Source of the DNA: Sporobolomyces roseus
Taxonomy: Eukaryota > Basidiomycota > Microbotryomycetes > Sporidiobolales > Sporidiobolaceae
Direction: 5' to 3'
NCBI GenBank assembly: GCA_016617785.1
Contig: JADILM010000001.1
Span: 2,914,001-2,978,000, forward strand
DNA: 64,000 bases
Positions within the stretch are counted from its first letter, which is position 1. Each line of letters starts with the position of its first letter. Position numbers and translations under genes: made by a program. This document shows positions 12,825 to 22,573 of the stretch, one piece after another. The notes beneath the pieces were generated by a model that did not search any database, had not been told where the DNA came from, and saw only the letters and a program-made list of their open reading frames with translations.

Positions 12825-13826
12825 TTATACCCATTTCTGACCAGTTCTCAACTCGTCAACTTTCGCCTCTGCCTTCTTCTCACCTTTGATAACCTTATCC
12901 TTGACCTCTCCAGCCTTCTCCTCTACCTTGTTGGCAGCCTCACTAGCTTTCTGTTTAGCTTGTTGAACCAATTCTCCAACTTTACTCTTGGTCTGTTCTT
13001 TCTTTTCATCAAACTTCTTGGATGCTTGTTCAGCAGCACCAGACGAAGAAGTAGATCGGTTCAATGTGAAAGGTGATGCGGACTGAAATCGGGAACGATC
13101 GTGTTAGCTTAGAGAGAGGAGGGAGGGAGGTAAGGAAGAAAGGTACTTTGGATTCTTCTCCTTGAACTCGGTAGCCTGGAATAGCAGCAGGGTTGAACAC
13201 TCGTTGACAATCTTGGTAACCTTGTCCCATTCCCCATCCGAACGCGAAACCAACAGGCCATGCTCGACCTAAAAAAACGAACACGGAAAAGACTTTAGTT
13301 TTTTGTAGGGTTTCGGCGCGAGGAGAGGAGAGGTTGAAGAAGACTCACGCTTGAAGAGAACGACGGATGCGACGATTCCTACTGCGAGACCAGTACCGGC
13401 TTTGACGATACCGTTTGAGAGGCAGAGATCAGTCTATTTTTTGGCGAGGCATTTCGAGTTGAGGGACGGGACAAAGGAGCAGGTTGACGGGAGTGCGAAT
13501 TGCGGAGTTAAGTGATAACAGCAGGACGATCAGTGAGTTTGCCGAAGAGGTGTCGAGAGATGAGAGGGAAAGTCGGCGAATGACGGAGTAGGGTGATCAA
13601 GTTTAATTTGACGAACAAACGAGTTGAAGAGGACAGAATGCAGAATGTGGAGGCAATCAAGTCAGCTCATGCATGCCAGATGATCGAACAGCCAGTATGG
13701 GAGAGGAGAGGAGAACGAGGGAGAAATGAGGAGAGATGAGGGAAATGAAGAGAAGCTAACCTTTGCGGATAGGACATCCTCTGATCTGATAGCTTGAGGA
13801 GTGTTTGATTGAGCAGGAGTAGACAT
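12825..13826 (-). CDS. MIC10: MICOS complex subunit MIC10 with extended C-terminal tail
   Basis: Four exons (13761-13826, 13349-13433, 13147-13268, 12825-13082) give 176 residues. Mic10 bends the inner mitochondrial membrane at crista junctions; two membrane helices with glycine motifs drive its oligomerisation. The first helix is GTGLAVGIVASVVLFK, followed by the basic loop RRAWP, and the second is VGFAFGWGMGQGYQDCQ with the typical alternating glycines. The core ends near residue 90. The remaining part is a highly charged helical tail with LEA-like repeats such as KQKASEAANKVEEKAGEVKD and AEAKVDELRTG. Typical Mic10 proteins are about 75-100 residues, so the tail nearly doubles the length. 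The final exon reads into the tail without a stop or frame change. Confidence 0.87.
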
Positions 13827-13916
13827 CCTTTTAGCTGATACGAGTGAGATGCAGTTGATCAACCTCCAAAGAGAGCGAACTCGTTGGGTTTCAACTTCAA
13901 TCATTCACTCCCAAAA
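13827..13916. promoter_or_regulatory. Compact divergent promoter, MIC10 / MED27-like
   Basis: Only 90 bp separate the ATG of MIC10 (minus) from the ATG of the MED27-like gene (plus), so both transcripts must start within it or inside each other's leaders. No TATA box is obvious. Confidence 0.55.
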
Positions 13917-14807
13917 ATGGACTACCTGATCCAGATAGAGCAACTGACAGCACTCCTTCCCTTGATCCAGCAAACCCGTTCTTCTCTCCCTTCATTGATC
14001 ACTTCCATCTCACCCAACTCTCAGTCTCCGCTTATTCAAGACCTCTCAATCCTCTACAGATCCGCCTCTACTCAATGCGAACAATCTCTCAGACTACTCA
14101 GCGAACGACTGGAGGAACTTGAACCCGTCTTGAAAGAGGCAGAAAAGAGTTATGAAATTGATTCGGAAGGGATCATTTTCAAGGAGAAAGTTCAAAGGAA
14201 TCAATGGGAAATGGTCGGGGATACATTGGGAGCGGGGAATGGGGCGATAGGGAAGGTTGGAAAGACATTTAAGCCGAGTTTGGAGGCTCCGAGGACGAGG
14301 GAACAGCTTGCGAAGTTTCTGGAAAAGTGGGAAACATCGCATCCTAGAGTTCAACTACGCCTGATGGAAGAGCAGGAGGAGGATACTGAACGAATAGAGA
14401 TGGTGGTGCGAGGGCTGATGAGGGTCAAACTCGTATTGAGGTGGGAAGACGAAGATGAGGGACAAGGAAAGCTGGCGATGGTTGAAATCGCTGCTTGTAC
14501 ATCGTTGAAGGAGAATGTGAGTCGGCACTGTCCTCAGCCAGTCAGCAAATCATCTGTTTACTGATCGAAGGTGTCGTCTCGCAGAATCCGTTGTATCGAC
14601 CATCTCATTTCACGCTCTTTCAAGAATTGACGAATTCTACGATGAATCTCATCGACAAATCCCACAGTCGAGCTGAGGAACGAGTCTCGAACCTAGAAGA
14701 GATCCTTGTACGTCTTTCTCCGGATTCAGTCTTTTGTGAACTCGAAAGACTAATTTGAGAGCATCGAAATACAGACTTTCCTCTCGAACCCACCGCTCCC
14801 TTTCTGA
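13917..14807 (+). CDS. Probable Mediator complex subunit 27-like protein
   Basis: Three exons (13917-14516, 14585-14707, 14775-14807) give 251 residues. The N-terminal half is helical, with heptad-like leucines (QIEQLTALLPLIQQTR and CEQSLRLLSERLEELEPVL). The second half has an alpha/beta part, RIEMVVRGLMRVKLVLRWED, followed by RPSHFTLFQELTNSTMNLID. This order resembles animal MED27, where a KVIVVMRSL-like strand precedes a NYQVFQKVTDHATTALL-like helix. Mediator links activators to RNA polymerase II, and MED27 sits in the upper tail next to MED14, which is also encoded in this window. The zinc-binding cysteine end of animal MED27 is absent in the chosen splice form. An ATG at 13884 could add 11 residues. 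The assignment is by pattern only. Confidence 0.5.
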
Positions 14808-15237
14808 GCATCTCTGCCACATTCCCTTCCTCTCCCCCTCTATCAACGTCTCTTAATCTCCTCAGTCGCGCTCCTCGTCTCCTACAGTACCATGGTTGTT
14901 GTATTCTCAATGCATTCTTCGATTCCTCGTTCTCCCCTCGCCCGATTCATCCTTCGCGACACCACATCTTTCGCTTCAATCACAGACCACTCTCACGGAT
15001 CTCCCCTGCTCGTAATCCTTGGGCACTCGTCGGCTTGCGCTTCAATTCGACAGAACCGCCGTCGGCGAACGATTTCCGTCGGGTCGGTCGAGTCCTTATC
15101 GCCGCTGTCTATCTCCCGCTCTCTCTTCCTCCACTCCCTTCTCCATATTTCCTCGCTGTCGCACTCGACATCACCAGTCTATCCCTGCATCTCGCCTCAC
15201 TCTCCAGTTCCTCATCGCTCTCACTAGACGCTAGAAA
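14808..15237. other. Intergenic region before the dioxygenase gene
   Basis: About 430 bp, strongly pyrimidine-rich on the plus strand towards 15220. One plus frame stays open from about 14764 to 15343, but it shows no recognisable protein and is probably a by-product of the CT-rich composition. Confidence 0.45.
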
Positions 15238-16831
15238 ATGTCTCTCTCAACCTCAACTCCCTCCTCCACAACCTCCTCAATCCCAAAGATTTCACTCCTT
15301 AATTTCTCGACTCGCAGAGAAGAGATCAAAGCCTCCCTCATAGACGCAGCAGAGAATATCGGATTCTTGTCAGTCAAACCTTTTCCTTTTCTTCCTCCCC
15401 GATTTCTTCCAATCTGACGAAGATTGAAGAGGGAACGGACAGTAAACTAGTTGATCATGGCATATCGAAAGAACGTATCAAGCATGTATTCGATGAGGCT
15501 CAGAGGTTCTTTGATTTACCAATGGAAACTAAACAACAGAACCCGTAATGCCTCTTCTATCCCTCCTCTCCCTTCTCAAATGTCGCTGACGAATGAGGAG
15601 AGATATAGATGGAATGGACGTAATATGGGATTCGAGCATCTCGCACAAAGCGAGTTTCCCTCCTCCTCCTCGCGAAGTATTCGTAGATTACTGATGGCCT
15701 GTGCTTGCGAACATGACAGTTTGACCTTCGACAGGTTATCCAGATCCGAAAGAATCACTCCAACTATCCTTCTCGCAACTTCCAGAAGACCTCGCCGCGT
15801 GCTGGCCAGCAGAACAAGACGTTCCAGGTTTCAAGAATGAGTTTGAAGAGTTCATGAGAGAAGTTCAAGGGGTTAGTATGCAAGTATTGAGGGTGCTCGC
15901 TGAGGGTGTTGGATTGGATACGGAGGAATTGGTGGAAGGTACGGTTTGTGATGAGGGGAGTGACAAGAGTGATTCGATGTCTACGCTCAGATTACTCAAG
16001 TATCATTCTTGTTCAGGGATCGTACGTTTCCCTCTCTTCTCCTCTTTTCTCTCTCCAGTGCTGATACCTGTGAATTTTGAGTGAACAGGATCAAGGACCC
16101 ACTTATTTCCGAGCGGGACCTCACGCGGATTTCTCTGTCCTAACTCTCTTGTTCCAACGACCATCCCCAACGAATGAATCTCAAGAAGGTTTAGAAGTTT
16201 GTCCTGGTAGAGAATTGAGTACTAGTTATGGGTATGGGGATAAGTGGATCAAGACGGAGATTGAGGAAGGGGAGATAGTCTGTAACATCGGGGATCAATT
16301 GATGAGGTGGAGTGATGATCGATTGAAATCGTCAGTCTGTTTCTCTCTATTCTCTCCTTTGTATCGCCGTGAGCTGACGGCGTCTCTGATTAGTACGTTT
16401 CATCGTGTGACCGCTCCGAGACCAGGTCAATATCAGGGTCCGAGGTACTCGATGGGATTCTTTAATCAAGCTAGACGAGGAGCTGTCATTCAAGGTCCGA
16501 AGAAAGTATACCCAAAGATCGTGAGTCACTCTTTACCCCTTCCCGGAGAAGCTGCTCGAACAGTAACTGATACAGTGAGTTGTCACTCTGAGCAGACGGG
16601 CGAAGAATTCATTTCTCAAGCTATGAAGGTGAGCCTTTTCTGCTGTGCTCTCGTTTCTGTTACGGCACTGAGCTGATACACTTCTTCAATTGTTCATGAT
16701 AGCGCAACTACGAAGCAGCGATCAACAAATCCAAATTGACGACTTACGAGATTTCGAAAGAGGCTGAATTGGCGAATGAGAAGTATCAGGCTTCTTCTGA
16801 TGGACTGGCGAGGGTTGAAGTAGCTGTCTGA
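15238..16831 (+). CDS. 2-oxoglutarate/Fe(II)-dependent dioxygenase, isopenicillin N synthase-like
   Basis: The exons (15238-15368, 15443-15544, 15609-15676, 15735-16021, 16089-16330, 16394-16520, 16596-16628, 16703-16831) sum to 372 codons plus stop. The N-terminal DIOX_N-type domain includes KISLLNFSTRREEIKASLID and KLVDHGISKERIKHVFDEAQ. The double-stranded beta-helix core carries the iron triad HADF (H-x-D) with a later histidine in TFHRVTAPRPG; RYSMGFF (R-x-S) binds the 2-oxoglutarate carboxylate. Such enzymes hydroxylate or oxidatively modify small molecules, and the substrate cannot be deduced here. The splice joining NMGFEHLAQ to YPDPKESLQLSF is the weakest junction; the donor at 15677 was chosen because it keeps the frame. 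No biosynthetic cluster surrounds it. Confidence 0.85.
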
Positions 16832-17239
16832 GACGGTAGAGACGAGGTGAGGGGCTTCCCGGGGTCGTATTGACTTGTGATTGCGAGTTCAAGGATGGAA
16901 TGATTTGATGAACGACGTTGCTTCGATTCTTTGAAGAATATCCCCCGGCGCTTCGGAAACATAATATCGTTGTAGTCGTCGTCGCCCACGAGCTGAAGCC
17001 GGAGAAGCGAGTTCTGATAAGAGAGGTTTCGCAAGTTCGCAAGCAACTTCCTATCGCAAACGCTCCAACACTCTAGTTCTCCGAAAAGTACACGTTTCCA
17101 ATGCTCCTAAAAGACGCTTTCGAGGAACCACCAGTCCGACTCTGTTTCTCTGAAAGTTCAGCCTCGCTTTTCGAAAGATCCAACTCTGCGAAACAAACTT
17201 CTTCGCTCTTCCTTCCCTCCTCTCTCCTCAACTCTTGTC
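16832..17239. other. Intergenic region before the glycosyltransferase gene
   Basis: About 410 bp with the promoter of the glycosyltransferase gene. A CT-rich stretch lies directly before the ATG. Nothing else is seen. Confidence 0.5.
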
Positions 17240-19154
17240 ATGAAGTTCGCATTCTACGTTTCAGGTCATGGCTATGGGGTGAGTACAGCCGACTCTCTGC
17301 ATTAATCACGCTCCTTCCCTTGCTCTTCTGCTGATGAAACCCCACTCGTTTCCATTCTTCTGTTACAGCATGCTACACGCGTCGCTGCACTCTCTACAGA
17401 GCTATTACAACATGGTCACTCTATCACGATAGTCACGAACGCGCCTCCTCTTCCTTTCGCTTCAATCCTACCTCCCTCGGCTCTCCCACCTTCTTCCATC
17501 CCAGAATCAGTAGCCAACGCTCCTACACTCGCCCAGTACGCTCAATACAGGAACAGGAACGTCGACGCTGGAATAGTACAACCGAAAGCTTATGATGTAG
17601 ATAGACAAAGAACTTTGGAAGTTTTACAGAAATTCATGGATCAACGGAAGGGGACTTTGGAAGAAGAGATCAAATGGTTGAAGGAAGAAAAGATGGATGC
17701 TGTACTTAGTGACGCGACTTTCTTGGGTTGGTGAGCATCAAGTCTCCCTTATTTGCTTCGTTGGAAAGTTTCGCTCACCCCCACTTTGTTCGTTCCCTTT
17801 CTTCCATAGTGCTGCTGCTGCTGGAGCTGGCATTCCAGGAATCATCGTATCAAAGTGAATCACTTCTATAGCTTAGCGATCTCGGAAGGGTTTCGCTAAC
17901 TCGCAGTATTCCTCTCACAGCTTCACATTCGATTCCTGTTATTCCTACCTCTCTCACCCTGCTCTCGAATCTTCCCCTTTCCCTTCCGCCGACACCGAAC
18001 CACCACTCTCCCCTTCGATCCTCGACCCACTCGTGAATCAAGCGATATCCGACTACGCCTGCGCAACCCTCCTCCTTCGACTTCCCGGAGTGATCCCCCT
18101 CCCCGCCTTCGATACCGATGTCCCTTTACCCTCCGGCCGCTGGGTCTCTCCCGACCGAACCTCTTTCACACCCGAAATCGAATCGATCCTTTCACGACCT
18201 CCCTCCGAAATCCCCTCTGTCAAATCAGGTCTCAAACGAGTAGTCGACGTACCACTCATAGTTCGACCCCCTTCACCCCTCTCAAATACTCTTCAATTCC
18301 GTCAAGACCTTTTATCGTCCATGGGAGTACCCCCAGATCTTCTCGACTCGAAAGTAGTCCTCGTCTCTTTCGGAGGTCAAGCGATTCCACGTCCACGATC
18401 ACGACCTCCTTCTCCTCTCTCTTCTCCAATCATGCAGCGTTCCACCTCGGCAATGTCGACTCAATCATTAGAGCCACCAAGAGAACGAGCGAGGGATATC
18501 GGCTTGTTACCGAAAGGGTGGATCGCGATTGTTACGGGATTGAGCGGGGGTAACAATGCGATTAGGGAGGACCTGCCTTATGGGTTCTTTGCGAGTGAGA
18601 AGGATGTTTATGTACCCGATTTGACTTGGGTAGCGGATTGCGTTTTGGGCAAACTTGTGAGCTCTCTCGTTACCTTTTTTTCTTCTCCTCATCCTGCGAG
18701 AGATCGACAGAACTGATCTGTTCATCTCTGCAGGGTTATGGAACATGTTCCGAGACGCTCTCGTGCAAGACTCCGTTCATCTACGGTCCGTTCCCTCCTT
18801 GTCGTCACTCTTCACTGTCCAAAAACTGACAAGAATCGTTTCTCTCCCTTCTCGATAGTTCCTCGACCGCTCTTCGTGGAAGAATTCGGTCTGAAACGAC
18901 TCATGGCACAACGAGGAGTCTCCCTCGAACTCGCCCGAACCGATTTCGAAGCTGGACGATGGGAGGTGCATATCGAAGAAGCGTATGAATTGGGGAGGGA
19001 AGCGAAAGAGGAAGCTAGGAGGAATGGATTTGTCGATGAAGGAGCTGCGGAGTTCATTCGGAAAGAGATTGAGGAGTTCATGGGGAGTCAACCAAAGGGG
19101 GAAGTCGAGGAGACGAAGGAAGAGAAGAAGGGAATGGGATGCGTCGGGATGTAG
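17240..19154 (+). CDS. Glycosyltransferase-like protein related to the N-terminal domain of arabinokinase
   Basis: Six exons (17240-17278, 17369-17730, 17810-17854, 17921-18656, 18734-18785, 18859-19154) encode 509 residues. The N-terminus FYVSGHGYGHATRVAALS is the GHGFGHATR-type nucleotide-sugar-fold signature found in the first half of plant L-arabinokinase and related bacterial proteins. A DAVLSDATF segment and IPGIIVSNFTFD follow. Near the end VPDLTWVADCVLGKLGYGTC and PFIYVPRPLFVEE match the donor-binding region of that group. The GHMP-kinase half of plant arabinokinase is absent, so this is a stand-alone GT-B-like domain. The substrate is unknown; a sugar or sugar-nucleotide is likely. 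A Ser/Pro-rich insertion (IPRPRSRPPSPLSSP) interrupts the middle. Intron 5 uses the donor GTCCGT, which is needed to keep YVPRP in frame. Confidence 0.8.
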
Positions 19155-19433
19155 CCCTTTCAGGTCTTTTTTCTGTGGGATAGACGGATTCTTGTATTGT
19201 CGCGGTCTGTACTAGCTCTCTCTTTCCATCGTCGCCTTGTGTTTTCTATTGTAGCATTTGATCTCTTTCGATTCCCTTGGTCCGCAATTAGCAATCACCT
19301 TCATCCTCACTCTCGCTCGCAGTGTGAAGACAGAGTACCAATAGAGTCAAGAAAAAGGATTTCATACTGCTTCGAATGACAAAATGAAGAAAGCGAAAAG
19401 AGACGGAGAATAGCGAAACAAGAGTTTGTCCGT

Positions 19434-20239
19434 TTAAGCGGCAGCCTCGATCTGAAAGAGACTCTACGGTTCAGCGACAATGATCAACGCTGAATGAGAA
19501 CGAGAGGTGCACTCACGGCTTGCTTGTGCTTAGCACCTTCCTCGGACGAGTTCTTCTCAAGGAATTGCAAGAAGTATTCGACGTACTTGCTCTTTGCCTC
19601 TTCTTGAGAAAGACCCTTGTTCTTCTCCCATGCGGTCCTACACACCCGGATCTCAAGCAAACCATTAGCGTCTTAATCAAGAACGAGTGTACAGAGAACC
19701 GAGAGCGTACCACTTGTACTTTCCAGCGAAATCCATCATTCCAGGTTTCGAGGTCGTGTTGTCTCCAACGTTGGCTTGCTTGAAGAGACCGTAGAACTAG
19801 TCACACAAAACATGATCAGCTCTCGAATTCGAGTTGAATGTGAATCGTTGAGGTGGACCCGAAGCCCGACAAGATGCCTCTCGGATTCGCCGTTGGAGCG
19901 CCAGATCATCTCCATAGAGATCTCTGACCCTGCATCCTTACTGCTCTCGCACCTCAATTGGACCCTCGTCGTTCCCCCGGCGATTCCCCCCCTCATCCCA
20001 ACCTCTTTCTCTCGCTCCCCTTCCCTGCACTTCGATTGCTCGAGAGTGACTCGGAGAGACTCACAGCAAGTTGGTCATCCTGAGAAGGCTTGATAGGACC
20101 TTCCTTGGGGAGTGAGCCGCTGGAGAGATCAAGAAGCGAGATCGATGATGAGTATCTAGATATGGGGGAATGGGAGAGGGAGAGAGGCTTACATGATCTC
20201 AACGGCTTTGTCGAATTGAGCAGCGGAGTAAGCAGGCAT
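19434..20239 (-). CDS. ACB1: Acyl-CoA-binding protein
   Basis: Five exons (20193-20239, 20065-20119, 19711-19796, 19517-19637, 19434-19451) give 108 residues. ACBP is a four-helix cytosolic carrier of long-chain acyl-CoA. The protein begins MPAYSAAQFDKAVEI; the signature region includes PIKPSQDDQLAFYGLFKQAN, VGDNT, and a KPGMMDFAGKYKWTAWEKNK stretch with the conserved Lys/Tyr/Trp residues that bind the CoA 3'-phosphate and acyl chain. The C-terminus is slightly longer than in the 86-residue animal form. The last coding exon is only 18 nt including the stop. It is convergent with the glycosyltransferase gene. The identification is firm. Confidence 0.95.
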
Positions 20240-20556
20240 ATTTGGAAGTTAAAGTGAGTGGTGAAGAAGAGAGCAGGTTACGTTGAATCGAAAGTTTCGA
20301 AACAATCTCAGTCAACATTTCGCAAAGAGACGATCCGACTCGAACTTTGACGAGCGAGCGACGAGCAGAGAGAAAGACGAATTCATTCCAGATCGAGTCG
20401 ATCGAGTTACAGAGAGAGAAGAGAGACGAAACAAGTACGACGACAAAATTCTGAGAAATACGAGCGAGCTATAGACAAACTACACAGAACAACTTCAGCT
20501 CGAGCACGAGAGTAGGATCCGCGTGAATAGAGTCAGATAGGGAGAGCAATCTAGCT
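20240..20556. other. Intergenic region between ACBP and F-box gene
   Basis: About 320 bp with the ACBP promoter and the 3' flank of the F-box gene, both on the minus strand. A plus-strand frame at 20283-20474 is very rich in charged residues and is not credible as a gene. Confidence 0.45.
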
Positions 20557-22470
20557 TCAATTCGGGATATGAGGCCAATACCTGCAATCAACGAGATTTC
20601 GCAACGAGCCGAGACGAGAGTTCGTCAGTTCTGAAGCATCTCCTCACTCCCTCAAGAGAGATGTAGTGTGAACTCACCAGAAAGGACCGTTCGGACCATC
20701 CTCATCTGCCGCTTCCCGATCCGCACAAGTCCAACTCCCCACCACCCCAAACTTACTCCTAACTCCTCCTACCTGAACTCCCGTCCTACTCTCTCATACA
20801 CACCTCGTTAGCTACGAGTCAATTCCTGAAAGCAGAAATAGGGAGAGACTTACATAGCCCATTGATCCCTCCCTCCATACCTTATGATGTATTTCCAGAC
20901 CACTTCGGATGCATCATTCATCTCTACCGTTCCACGGATCGAACGGTCTCGAGGATTAAAGTGGGATTGGGATTGAGAGTTCAGAAAAGTCCCCGTGAAG
21001 GAAAGTGTGCGAAGTTGTAGGGGGAGGGAAGTGCCACGGAACGAGAGTTTCGGGTACACGGAGTTCGAGGGGGTGGAAGTAGAAGGGGTAGTGCAAGGAG
21101 GGAGTGGACCGAGAGGAGCTGCAGGGAAAGATGAGGGGGACAAAGGTGAGGTAGGGGGAGAAGCGGCCGGATCTTGCGAATTCGAGGAAGCTCGTCGAGT
21201 GCTGTTGTTCGTTACGTAATGAGTGTTGAACCCATCCTCCTCTCCATCTGAAGAGGTCGATGAGTCGTCCTCGTCCGTCACTACTTCAAGGTCGTTATCG
21301 AAATCATCATCGTCCTCATCATCACTCGTATCTGCCCTTCTCCCTGCGTCTCCTTGGACCCTTTCCGTTCCCCTCTCACCGAATGCAACCATAGGAGGCG
21401 TGAGCTCTTCTCCTTCCGGAACTAGCTCGAGTTTCAAGCTCATACAGTCCCCAACCGCCTCGTTTTCTTCGCTCAAAGACGGAATGAACCCCCCGTTTCG
21501 ATGATGATTAAAGTGGTGATATACGGGGTAATGCAAAAAGCTGTATGTCCCTCTCCATTCGTGCGTCGTCACTCCCGCCCAATCCCTCTCATCAATTTTG
21601 ACCTCAGCTCCCGTTCGAGCCGAACCAATTCTCGTCGATTCCCACCCAGTCGGAGGATCCGTCGGATCTTCAGGCGACTCCTGACCCCATCCTAAAGACT
21701 TCGCGTCCTCTAAATTAGCGGACATGAGTAAAGAGATCGCAGAGACTTTTCGATAATCTATATGATTCGAGTTGGAGGAGAGTGGACCGTAGGATGAGGA
21801 GCGAGTGAAGTTGAGTCGTTCGTAGACTATCTCGCGGGCGGCTGTACGGAGGGAGGAGGAGGTCGAGAGGAGGGAGGGAGTCGAGAGAGAGTGGAGTTGG
21901 GAGAAGAGTTCCGAAATTCGAACGGATTCTGATGATTGGTCTCGGGCTTTTTGGGAGCGAAGTTTGGGGGGATTAGAGAAGGTCGGGTGTAGTTTGAGGA
22001 TGTTGGAGGTGTTCGGGGAGAGGTACTTCTCGAGGAAAGATTGGTTGAGGGAATCGATTCCTGCGAGAGGACGAGTCTGAGCGAGATGGACGAGCGTTTC
22101 GAGTAGCGGTAGGAGTTTGTCGGGAGGCGGTGGAGTGTCTGATGATTGTAATTGTTCGAGTAGGGTAGTGGCTTCGATGTAGCGTTTGCACAACTCTCGA
22201 TGAGGTTGATCGGAAGAACTGGTGTGGAGAAGTTGAGGAGAATCGAGGAGAGTTGAGTGGAGATTACGCCATAGGATGTCGGTCGAGCATAGAGAGTTTG
22301 TAGATCGACTGGTGGATGCAAAGTGAGCGCAATCTTGAGGGCGAGCGAGCGAGAGGGCGTGCAATAGAACCTATCACCGAGGGTCAGTGGGAGCGACGAG
22401 GAGAGTAAGATGGAAGATGACGCACCTCGGGAGGCAGTTGCAATAGACTGAGCGGTGTATGGCTATCCAT
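20557..22470 (-). CDS. F-box protein with a conserved-looking C-terminal domain
   Basis: Four exons (22426-22470, 20854-22370, about 20678-20790, 20557-20581) give roughly 570 residues. The short first exon supplies the start of an F-box: SLLQLPPEVLLHALSLARPQ joined to DCAHFASTSRSTNSLC and DILWRNLH. F-box proteins recruit substrates to SCF ubiquitin ligases through Skp1. The central region has WRGTYSFLHYPVYHHF, then an acidic low-complexity linker. The C-terminal domain is RSIRGTVEMNDASEVVWKYI, then IRYGGRDQWA, then GVQVGGVRSKFGVVGSWTCA, ending near GPNGPFWYWPHIPN. The substrate is unknown. The acceptor of the third exon is ambiguous by a few bases. The gene is divergent from the inositol phosphatase gene with 103 bp between the ATGs. 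Confidence 0.78.
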
Positions 22471-22573
22471 CCCGTCGGAGTCGAGTGAAGGGGAGGAACG
22501 AGATCGAGAGAGTTGGAGTCGCTTTCATCTCTTTGCTCTTGCCATTCACTCGCTCATCCATCCGAGCACTCGA
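22471..22573. promoter_or_regulatory. Compact divergent promoter, F-box / OCRL-like
   Basis: There are 103 bp between the start codons of two divergent genes. No distinct element is recognisable by eye. Confidence 0.5.

Noticed and set aside
14764..15343. A 580-bp open plus-strand frame after the MED27-like gene
   Set aside because: It could extend the MED27-like protein only with a 39-bp intron, shorter than others here, and the translation is Ser/Pro/Leu-rich with no domain. CT-rich DNA rarely contains stops, so the open frame is expected by chance.
21223..21504. A 93-residue Ser-rich plus-strand frame
   Set aside because: It is the antisense shadow of the acidic low-complexity linker of the F-box protein.
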